NCBI GenBank assembly: GCA_947311845.1
Contig: CAMZMU010000027.1
Coordinates: 76,794,825-76,858,824 of the forward strand
Reading direction: 5' to 3'
Origin: Poa pratensis
Taxonomy: Eukaryota > Streptophyta > Magnoliopsida > Poales > Poaceae
DNA length: 64,000 bases
Position numbers and translations under genes: made by a program. Below the pieces are notes generated by a model. It searched no databases. It was not told the DNA's origin and was given only the letters and a program-made list of their open reading frames with translations. The first letter of the stretch is position 1. Each line of letters begins with the position of its first letter. Below, in pieces: positions 55,084 through 64,000 of the stretch.

Positions 55084-55297
55084 ATCTTTAGTTCATATAT
55101 CATTATACGTCCTCTTATTTGTTTCCAGTTTCCGAAATTTCCTGTTTCTTCATTTTTGTCCATTTTATTCTTTCTTTTTCATGTTTCCTTTTTCTGTTTT
55201 CTTTTTCTTTTTTGTTCTTTTCCTGATACGTTTTATGTTATCTTTTTTTTCTTTTTACTGTTTCACTTTTTCCATTTTATGTTTTAATTTTCGCTGA

Positions 55298-55843
55298 TTT
55301 TGAAAATGGTTCATATTTTCGAAAACATGTTTACTTTTTGAAAATGGTTCCAAACCAAAAAAATGGTTATCTTTTTTAAAGATGACCCGTTCCGAACCGA
55401 AAAAGTAGTTCCTTTTTTAAAATGGTTCCAATTTTTGAAAATAGTTCTGGACCGAAAAATGGTTCCTTTTTGAAAATGGTTCCGATTTGTAAAAATGGTT
55501 CCGATTTTTCGAAAATGATTATTTTTTAAAAATAGTTTCAAACTGAAAATGGTTCCAGACTGAAAAAATAGTCCCCTTTTTAAAAAATGGTTTCGAACAG
55601 AAAAATGGTTCTAATTTTTGAAAATAGTTCTTTTTAAAAATGGTTTCATTTTGAAAATGGTTTTGAAAGTGGTTCCAATTTGTAAAAATGGTTCCGATTT
55701 TCGAAAATGATTTCTTTTTTAAAATTGTTCCGAACTAAAAAATGGTTCCGAACCGAAAAATAGTTCCTTTTGAAAATGGTTCCAATTTTTTTAAAAATCC
55801 AAATTTAGAAATTGTTCCAAATTTGAAAAAATCATTTACAAAG
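55298..55843. repeat. Degenerate AAAATGGTTCC array, copy B
   Basis: Counterpart of 13,495-14,040. The offset is constant at 41,803 across the array, so even these long A/T runs show no length change here. Confidence 0.8.
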
Positions 55844-56061
55844 ATGATTTCAAATTTAAGATGAAACCATTTCAATATTCTGAAATATTTTTTCTTACAA
55901 ACCAAACGCTTGAAATAAAAAAAATTTAGGGGGAAACGCTTGAAATAAATAAAAAGAAAATTCACGCTCCACCTAATACTTTGGGCTGCGGCCCATTTAG
56001 CAAGTTCTGTAGGCGGCGCGGAATTGAGCGGCGCCAACGGGCGCCAACTGCTTTCTTACCG

Positions 56062-56173
56062 GTAAAACTATTTTCATGGGCCGGGACACAAGAATATTCT
56101 GTATGACAAATAATGTCTTTCACGGGCCTGATAGGTCCACAACAGTCGAACCTGTATGGAGCACAACCCTTCT
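56062..56173. repeat. Block P4, copy B
   Basis: Counterpart of 14,259-14,370. Confidence 0.55.
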
Positions 56174-56644
56174 CGTGCAAATGTAAGTACTCCACACAAA
56201 AAATACACTAGCTCGACCTCGATGAACGTTTGTCGTGACAACGTGCCGGGCATTTGAGTGTTTGGGGCTCCAAACTCCATCTTCCTACAACGCACTTCAT
56301 CATCATCCTCCATTTTTTTCAGCATGGAGTATAAAAACATGGTTGCTTCCTTTTTTTTTGGTCTTGTCTTTTAGCGGGCGGCACAGCATTGAGCATTTGA
56401 GCTAGCCCTAGCTTCCCTTTTGGGCCTTCGACAATGGTACTCCAACTCATGTTGCAAAATGCCGCACCTCCAGGACCAGGAAATGCTCTAGTGCTTAAAT
56501 CGATCTAAATTCAACTTAGATCATTGTACAATGATCATTGATTATTTGTGCACTCCAAACCGCGTAGGCCACACTGTCGTCTATTCTCTGCGGTGGCCGG
56601 CATTGAGACTGGTGTGGTCAGCGGCGGATCTAGCATTTTACTAA

Positions 56645-56792
56645 GGGCCTGCTTGGTTGACTGGATTTTAACCAAACAACTCCATATTATTTCACGGACC
56701 AGTGGAGGTACGCTTGAAAATCCGGCGCGAGCAGTGCAAATGGCAAGGAATTTATATGGACCGTAATTTTACAAGACATTCCAATCGAGGCC
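56645..56792. mobile_element. Tourist-like MITE, copy B (148 bp)
   Basis: Counterpart of 14,842-14,990 with the same TAA flanks. One C is missing in the ACTCCCATA run of copy A. Confidence 0.6.
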
Positions 56793-58141
56793 TAAAGGGT
56801 TCGCCACACTAAATTTTTGACATGACTATAAGACAAACCGCTACATTGTCCCCTTAGTTTTTTTTGATTCTCTCCTAGGTAAATTGCAGCCTTATGATGC
56901 GTTCCATGTATGAGATTTTCTATTTCAACGCTATAATGTTATTGTGAAATAGTATTTCTAGCATGTAGTTGGATCACGAGAGCCCCATGACCTAAGAAAA
57001 CTTACTTATCCCATTTGGCATAAAAGTATTAAAAATGATAAATAGGGTAAGCTAACACATAACTTCTACTGCCTATTTTAGATCATGAACCCGATCCACA
57101 AAAATGCTGATGTGGCAGCTAATTAACAAAGATAGATGATTAGATTAACAAAATAGTCATAGCACATATAACTTGTAAGTTAAATAGCAAACAGATTTTA
57201 TACAGATATTTGCACAAAACAATAAATAGACTGAGGCTCTCTTTGGTTGGGGTTAATTTTGGCTTTTGGTTGTTGACTGTTGACTTATAAGGCACACAAA
57301 CACCTAATAGCTGTTTTTTAATTTTGGCATTTAGCTTATACCAACATGCAACAAAGTATATTCAACAGCTAAATCCACAATTAGGCTCAAGCAAATAGGG
57401 CGCGACTGAATATCTGACGTCCAATCTGCTTTCAATCTTACAACTAGGTGCTAGTTCCATAGGAAGTTAGGATCATACGTTGATCTCTAACACTGCCCGC
57501 AACCAAATGCGAGTTTCAAGGCCCATTCATAGGTTACCGGAATCCTAGTTATTTCTAATTTTGGATGGTTTGATGAAAGTAAAATATAACTTTTACAATT
57601 TGGAACATTCACTATTGAAGACGGCTCACAAATAACATTTTCCTTGAGGATGCACAATTGCAAGTACCTTGAATTGTTTAGTACTAACATATCGATTATA
57701 TTAATCAATAAAGATGATTAGAAAGCACATATACAGATAAGGGAAAGTTGTCTACATAATTACAAAAGGCACTCTAAGAAAATTTAGGAATACATTCTCT
57801 GTTGAACTTTTAGAACTTGGTGTTATCTTCATGACAAGCTCAAATATATCGAAAACGGGTTTCGTTCTATATTACCACATTTTTGGGGTTTTGGGTTTTA
57901 CCGGTTGTTCATTCATAATGAGGTCAAACCTATCCCATTTTGGTTTTATCCTCTTTTGGTTAAATTGGATTTGTTGTTTTAATCTTTGAGCAGTTAGACC
58001 TTTTTGTTAATTTCAAACAAACCGTAATTCATAATAAAGGAATTCAAATGCAAAAAGACGTCTCTTTTTTTGATAAAGCTCAAGCGTCGGACGGTCCGAA
58101 GGGCAAAGCAACAAGATAAGTGGTAATCATTTTGTTCAGTA

Positions 58142-58572
58142 TTGGTAGTGCAAGATTGTAGTACAGGAGTATTGGATTGGATCACTTTTGCATCACTACC
58201 TAGCCTTTACATTTTTTTAATAAAAAAAACTAGCCTTTACGTAGCTGCCTTCCCTAGTGCGGTGGTAATCTTGCTTGATTAACTGAACATTTTGTTGACA
58301 AAGTGCACACATGACACGCAAAGTTCCTGAAATCTTGCCTCATCAAAGTTCCTGATATTGCGAGACACAAAGTTCCGTAGTCACGGCTGGCATAGAGGTC
58401 CGTTTTTCTTATGTGGAGGTCTTTTTCTTAAAGAAGCGTGTAACTGGGACAAATGGAGAAACACTTTCTTACCGAAGAAGCAGTATTTTCATGGGTCGGG
58501 CCAAAAGAAAGTCTGACGATAATAGTCTTATACGGGCCTGATAAATCGGCAGAACACTCCGAGGGCCACACA
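58142..58572. repeat. Block P3, copy B
   Basis: Counterpart of 16,340-16,770, with GACGATAATAG for GACGAGTAATAG and TACGGGCCTG for TACGGCCTG. Confidence 0.7.
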
Positions 58573-58666
58573 AAATTCACGAGTTTAGAATTTTGATTCG
58601 TAGAATAGGAAAAGTGTAACAATAGGAATTTTATAGGGTAGGCATGACATGTCTAATTAAATAAAA

Positions 58667-58692
58667 CTAGTTGGGTGACCCACGCAATTGCG
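58667..58692 (-). other. Helitron-type 3' terminus (minus strand), copy B
   Basis: Counterpart of 16,865-16,890; CTAG at 58,667-58,670 and the perfect palindrome at 58,683-58,692. Confidence 0.6.
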
Positions 58693-59738
58693 CGGCTAGC
58701 ACCAAGATTTTGAATCTACATATTCCTCTTATCATTTCTCGTGTTTACAGGAGAGCTCAGTTCCAATTAGCGTGTTTATTACTTTTTGAATGGGTCCGGA
58801 AGATCTACAAAGGACCTACCTAAGGAGCAAGCAGAAAAAAGAGAAACAGGTAATCCTCCCAATAGATTTGACGGGATTGCTATAGTCATAGATCCACTAC
58901 CCATTATACCATAGGATCTCACGGCCTTAAAAATAAACATATGGAATATAAGCACATGAGTTGAGGCTGCAAACGTATCAATAATTTCATAATCATTAAG
59001 CAATGTGAGTGCATTGAAATTTTGTATGCACATACCGATGAGAAATATGATTGTTAGAAAATATTGTTGCTTAAAATAACAAAACATGTAAAATATGATG
59101 TAAGATCTGTTCAGTTAAACCTACGAATTCACGGAATGAAAACGCTTACACAAATATTAACCCCTGGGATATAACAATATAGGAAAAACATAGAAATAAA
59201 TAATATTGTTTGCTTCTATTAGAAATCCCCATCCGCAAGGATAAATATTCATCCATCGCAACAACAACAAAAACAGGAGAAAATTCCATGTTCTTTCAGA
59301 ACCTTCCAACAAACATAACAGAGTATTGTGATTGTGATCGTGTACCAGTTTCAAATGGTACTTATTGCTTAGTTTTACTCGGTCTCCACCCATAATCATA
59401 TCTATGTCTTCAGCTTCAGCTAGCTACCTGCCACCCAAAATGTCTCTAATGATATAAGATATTACCTCCGTCACTTCTCCTACATGAGTTAGAGAAATGC
59501 AACAAAGGTCATAAAATTGTTCAAGTTTTCGGATAGGTTAGTGTAAAAAAATCAAAATTACATGTTTATGCCTCAGAAGTCATACCTTGTTCATCGTAGT
59601 AAGTTGCACGCCGGCAGGTCGACATGCATCCAAATAGGGACAATAGAATAATTATTATTTTTGCATAAACACCATTGGTCGGCCTTTTCTTTTCACTTAC
59701 GATCCCTCTATTCTTTTTCCCGCGTGATTCCGTGTTCT

Positions 59739-59930
59739 TGCAATCGATGTTGACGATGCTCTTCTCGTGTGCATGTCTCTCTTGGTATCAGATATGCCTA
59801 CGGAACGCCGGCCGCCTGGCCGGAGAAAATCGCCCCGCGCCGCCGCGTGACTCCAGCCGTATCCTTCCGATCGATGTTCAATGCTGTTGTCGTATGCGTG
59901 TCTCTCGGTGTCAGATATGCATACGGCATG
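59739..59930. repeat. Diverged ~65-bp direct repeat pair, copy B
   Basis: Counterpart of 17,940-18,131, unchanged. Confidence 0.6.
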
Positions 59931-60316
59931 ATAAATCTGTTCGGTTTGATGTATCACGTGTGCATGCAAAGCTCTTTATTCTTCTCATGATCGATCTTGT
60001 GTGCGCACCGACGTTATGGGACTTTTAGAACTTCCAAATCTGCGTCGTTCAATTTTAGCTGGTTAATCTGAGCCGTTAATTGTCTTGTGTTTTAATTATA
60101 TAATAGATGGAAGAGAAAGTTTTTTGATTATGGTGAAGAAATTTTATATGATGTTAGACCTCATGTTATTTTATTATGAAGTTTGTATTACAAAATTTCT
60201 ATAGGTATTTTTCCTATGAAAAACAATCATATGAATCAAACGGCTTCAAACAAAAAAAATTCTCATATGATTCCAATCATATACAAATCCTTTTGCAATT
60301 TTATGAATCAAACGAG

Positions 60317-61783
60317 CGCTTATTGGGCCGTCCTATTTAGCTCATAGTGTCAGTTATCGAGCGTATTTGTACCCTCTTCTACTTCCGATCATACTTGGTT
60401 GGCTGGCCCTTCACTCTTAATTTATTTATCAACTTCCGCTACTGGTTCAAGGAAAAACCCTCTGGTTTTTTTTTGTTAATTTCCAAAAGTTTGGTGAAAT
60501 CAAAAATATGTTTTCCATGTTTTAAAAAATTCTCAGAAATATAAAAATGTGAGTTTAAAAATGGTTCATGAATTTGACAAAAATCATGAATAAAATCTCC
60601 CAAAGAAAGAATGTTCATGAATTTTAAAATGTTTATGAATTTGAAATGGTTCGTGAATTTGAAAATGGTTCGTGAAAAACTTTTAAAAATCTGAACATTT
60701 TTCTAATATGAATATTTTTCAATTCCGTTTTTAATTTGAATGTTTCTCATATTTTACATTTTCAACTCTGAACGTTATTCAAATATAAAAACAAAGAAAA
60801 AAAAAGAAAAAAACTAGAAGGGTCCTGAACGTTCCCAAAGCCGCTGAGGAAAATTTACACGGGCCGGTCCACTTTTTTATAAAGAAAAAAATCCTGATGC
60901 TGCAGACGGTATGCGTCGGATTGCTAACCTAAGAATTACAAGAACAAGATACACATGGAAAATAAAAGAGCAGTGCAATAGGACATGTGTGGAATATACA
61001 CACATGCCAAGATAATAATAAAAATACATGGATTTCTATACAAATTAGAGCATTGCACTTGCATCATATATGTGTTATTTTAATAATTTTTAAATACATG
61101 TATGTGTTTAGACTTAGAGGGTGGGACTTTACAATATTTTAAGAGTATACACAACAAATATTATGCTAAACGGTTAAGCAGACGTATGTGGAAGCTTCTC
61201 AAGGATTGATGTTGAAAACACAACTACATAAACGAAAAATGCATGGCTTTAAGGGAGCGTGTTATAGTCCCCAAGGAGCATACCCTATTATAGAATGAAG
61301 AGAAATTTTCAAAATACTTAATAGTTATTTTCTTCACAACATGCATGTGCTTATAATGTTTCATGGAAAAAATACACATTTCATATTCTAAGCAGAAAAA
61401 ATATGGTGTCAGCCAAAGCATTTTAAAGCAATAGTTGTGTTTCCACATGTCACATAACTTATTCTTCGGAAGAAATACATGTATACAAGTTTTCAGATTT
61501 GTAACTAAATGTATACGGGCCCAAAATATGGAGTAAAATATTGTTACTAAATAATTAAGCTTCACATGGGCAAAAAAAATCTTCATTTTTAGTTATAAAT
61601 TGTTGCACGATTTTTACATGTAACTAACAATAATAAAGAAAGATAAAAATCTAGCCGCGTATTTACGCGTGTCACATGCTAGTTATTGTATGATTAACGA
61701 TGATAACTAAGTAATATGAATCTTATATTTATAAATGACCACAATATGATAAAAAATAAATATAAATGTTTAGTATAATAACA
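60317..61783 (+). mobile_element. Helitron-like block H2, copy B
   Basis: Counterpart of 18,520-19,985. Helitron-type 3' hairpin and CTAG at 61,656-61,682. An AAAATAAAAGAG for AAAAAAAAGAG difference lies near 60,960, and the B form agrees with block H1. Confidence 0.5.
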
Positions 61784-62272
61784 TTACCAGAGCCGCCCTG
61801 GAGGAGCCGTTCATCGGCGGTGACCTACAGGACGGCGGAGAAGGCGAGGAAGGAAGCCATCTCGGTTTGTAGTGGTGGTTTTTTCGTGCGTCGGAGGGTG
61901 GTGACTACTAAAGGAAGAAGAAGGCGAGTGCAGCGAGAAGATTGGTGGGGAGCCAGTGTGCGAGGTGCTTGTTTTGTAGTGTGAGTGCCGGGTTCCGAGT
62001 GCTGCTGGAGCCGCCCGCTAGCGGGCGAGAAGGGACGTGGGCGGACGCCCGTTTTCGCGGGCGCGGGGTTACATGGTAGGTTTCGGGTGCGCGGGGGTGG
62101 GCGAGCGGGTTTCAGGGCGGGTTTCGGTCCCCTCCGTTGGGTTCCTCCATTTCCTTGCTTCCGAAGGCAGCAATGAAAAGTTTACCTTGGTGTGCGCTGC
62201 AATACAGCCGTGGTTAGAAATCAAACGAAGCCACCTAGCAGACAAGCTGCTGCTGCTACAAGGTTTTTTTTT

Positions 62273-62764
62273 TTACCACCGTGCTCTTGATTCCTGCCTC
62301 CTCTTCTTTTGCAACTGATTTTGTCTTCCCATCTTTATCGCTGGGCGTCCCATTCCAATGCTGCCTCTCTCTCTCTCTGGCAATGCAGCTCTGATGAAAC
62401 TATATTTACCGCCCCAAAGCCCCCAACAATTGCATATCAAAGTGCCACAGCAATATCCTTTACTTGCACACATCTTAGCTTTAAAACCACTCACATCCAT
62501 CTCCATTGTATCAATTTCATCTAAGAAATTCATTATCAGCTTAATAAATGACAACATCTCCACCGCGTGTCCAACAGAACGTCCGCCAAATGTGTGGCGC
62601 ACACGTTGCCGCCCAACTTGGACCGGCTCGCTCCACCAGTCGTTCTCAATAGTGTTTTTTCCAAAAATCTTTAGAATCTTGAATTCGGACGAAATCATGT
62701 TATTCCACTGAACTCGAAGGAGATTTATAAACTTAAACAAAAGAATATGCACCGGAAGTGTCAT
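62273..62764 (-). CDS. Hypothetical ORF, 163 residues, copy B
   Basis: Same length and sequence as 20,474-20,965. No family recognised. Confidence 0.3.
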   Translation of the reverse strand: MTLPVHILLFKFINLLRVQWNNMISSEFKILKIFGKNTIENDWWSEPVQVGRQRVRHTFGGRSVGHAVEMLSFIKLIMNFLDEIDTMEMDVSGFKAKMCASKGYCCGTLICNCWGLWGGKYSFIRAALPERERGSIGMGRPAIKMGRQNQLQKKRRQESRARW

Positions 62765-63103
62765 ATGCTATTGACGATGGCGGCTGAGACTTATTGTTTC
62801 TCCGGCATCGGCTGCGGCCTTGAGGAACTTATCTGAGTCATCGCCCTTGTCGAATGTGTTGGGGTTTGATCTAGCGACGGCGAAGGGAGGCCTTCATGAC
62901 GGTCTGCAATCCCTCTAATTCCAGATCTCGCGAGTCGTTGTCGATGTACTGCGCCCCTCATCCGATGCATTGACCTGAGCCTAATCGTGGATGATCACGC
63001 CTCCTGTCGGTCGCGACAGCGCTGACCATCCTACCTCCGTCTTGATCTTCACGAGAGGTGGCGACGGCGGCCTACGCGAAGAGTCGACCTCCTGCTGGAC
63101 GAG

Positions 63104-64000
63104 TGATACGTGTCCAACGTATCCATAATTTCTGATGTTCCATGCTTATATTGTATCAATTGCTACATGTTTTATTTACACTTCATAGCATTTTTATGCA
63201 TTTTCTGAGACTAACCTATTAACAAGATGCCACAGTGTCAGTTCCTATTTTCTGCTGTTTTTGTATTCCAGAAAAGCTATTCTGGAAATATTCTCGGAAT
63301 TGGACGAAACAAAAACCAGGTCCCTATTTTTCTGTCACGTACACGGAGTCCGAAGGAGACACGAAGTAGGGCACCGAGTCGGCCACACCATATGGCGGCA
63401 TGGCCCCACCTCCCAGTGCGCCGTGGCATGGTGTGGGCCCATCGGGTGCCCACCGACGTTGCCGCTTCGCCTATAAATTCACCTATTTGGGAAAACTCTA
63501 AAGACCCGAGTCATATTCCACGAAAAGTTCCAGAGCCGCCGCCGCCGTCAACCCTATCTCGGGAGGGTTCTGAAGCTCTTCCCGGCACCCTGCCGGAGAG
63601 GGGAATCATCACTGGAGGGCTCTACATCGCCATGCCTGCCTCGGGAGTGATGCGTGAGTAGTTCATCCTTGGACTATGCACTAGTACAGAACGACACATC
63701 GGATACCCCTCTATGGCAACGGCAGGAGTTAGGCGACGGAAGAATGAGCTCCGCGCGCTGCCGTGAGTGCGCGCGCGCTAGTCGGTCGATGGGCCCAACA
63801 CAATGGTAACGGAGGGCGAAAAGATCTCTGTTGCTCATATCTGGGCAACGGAGGAAAAAATACCTCCGTTGCCGATATGACCACATCAGAAACGGAGATC
63901 GGTCTATCTCCGTTTCCCATGTGAAGGCCCATTAAGCGGTGCCGGTATTAATATCTTCCACTCCAGTGAGTCTCACTCTCAAAGTCTCACTCTCCCCAGT
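63104..64000 (+). mobile_element. Gypsy LTR start, copy B, with CACTA insertion, cut by window end
   Basis: Counterpart of 21,305-22,200. It starts TGATACGTGTCC after ACGAG (63,099-63,103). The CACTA left terminus begins at 63,679 after the ATG target, and its first 322 bp are present to the window edge, ending just before the CACTA-borne ORF. Confidence 0.87.

Larger units (their letters stand above)
41842..64000. repeat. Copy B of the ~22.2-kb direct duplication
   Basis: Near-identical to 1-22,200 and truncated by the window edge. In the gypsy coding region (42.4-44.1 kb) copy B carries many extra small deletions that break frames open in copy A. At 16.74/58.54 kb and 6.43/48.25 kb, however, copy B has the more conserved-looking or longer-frame version, so neither copy is uniformly better. 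Left of 41,842, copy B continues into integrase (40,561-41,513), which in copy A would lie before the window start. Confidence 0.97.

Overview
The window looks like intergenic, transposon-dense chromosomal DNA from a Pooideae grass, most likely a Triticeae species (wheat, barley, Aegilops or rye group). The reasons are nested LTR retrotransposons, including one with a ~5.1-kb LTR, Athila-like gypsy elements primed by tRNA-Asp, Stowaway and Tourist MITEs, a CACTA element, Helitron-type termini and plant LINE fragments. There is no conventional single-copy host gene that I recognise. The only plausible intact genes are two small convergent ones near 38-39.7 kb and a small spliced ORF inside the CACTA element.

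Layout. 1-22,200 and 41,842-64,000 are two nearly identical direct copies (A and B) of one ~22.2-kb segment, offset by 41.80-41.84 kb and differing mainly by 1-3 base indels. In order, each copy holds: the left part of a minus-strand Athila-like gypsy element (RNase H, RT, protease, gag, tRNA-Asp PBS, 1.5-kb LTR); an older LTR fragment; a 3' LINE fragment; a mosaic of locally duplicated non-coding blocks with MITEs and Helitron-like ends; GC-rich gene-like debris; and the start of a gypsy LTR carrying a CACTA insertion. Copy A continues into the unique middle: the rest of a solo LTR (21,305-25,081) split by a 2.2-kb CACTA element with a two-exon ORF and a 133-bp minisatellite; a LINE endonuclease fragment; a retroelement ORF of the 'putative gypsy type transposon' family (27,877-28,999) interrupted by a LARD-like element with a 5.1-kb LTR and initiator-tRNA-Met PBS (29,000-35,725); a 13-N gap; and a tandem array of ~350-bp palindromic units (35,739-36,790). 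Then come the convergent gene pair, a coiled-coil basic protein (37,921-38,391, +) and a GRF-type zinc-finger/transmembrane protein (39,063-39,651, -), and an inverted fragment of the same LTR family (40,141-40,560) truncating the gypsy pol that leads into copy B.

Interpretation. The duplication spans the N gap, and the differences are mostly homopolymer-type indels. The simplest reading is that two overlapping contigs (or haplotigs) were placed side by side, with the palindromic array helping to break the assembly; a genuine very recent ~41.8-kb tandem duplication is the alternative. The elements do not form a pathway. They record a nesting history: CACTA inside a gypsy LTR; a LARD inside an older retroelement ORF; MITEs inside duplicated blocks, with an empty site visible in a paralogous block. 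All alignments were made by eye; family names rest on motifs, priming sites and termini, not on database searches.
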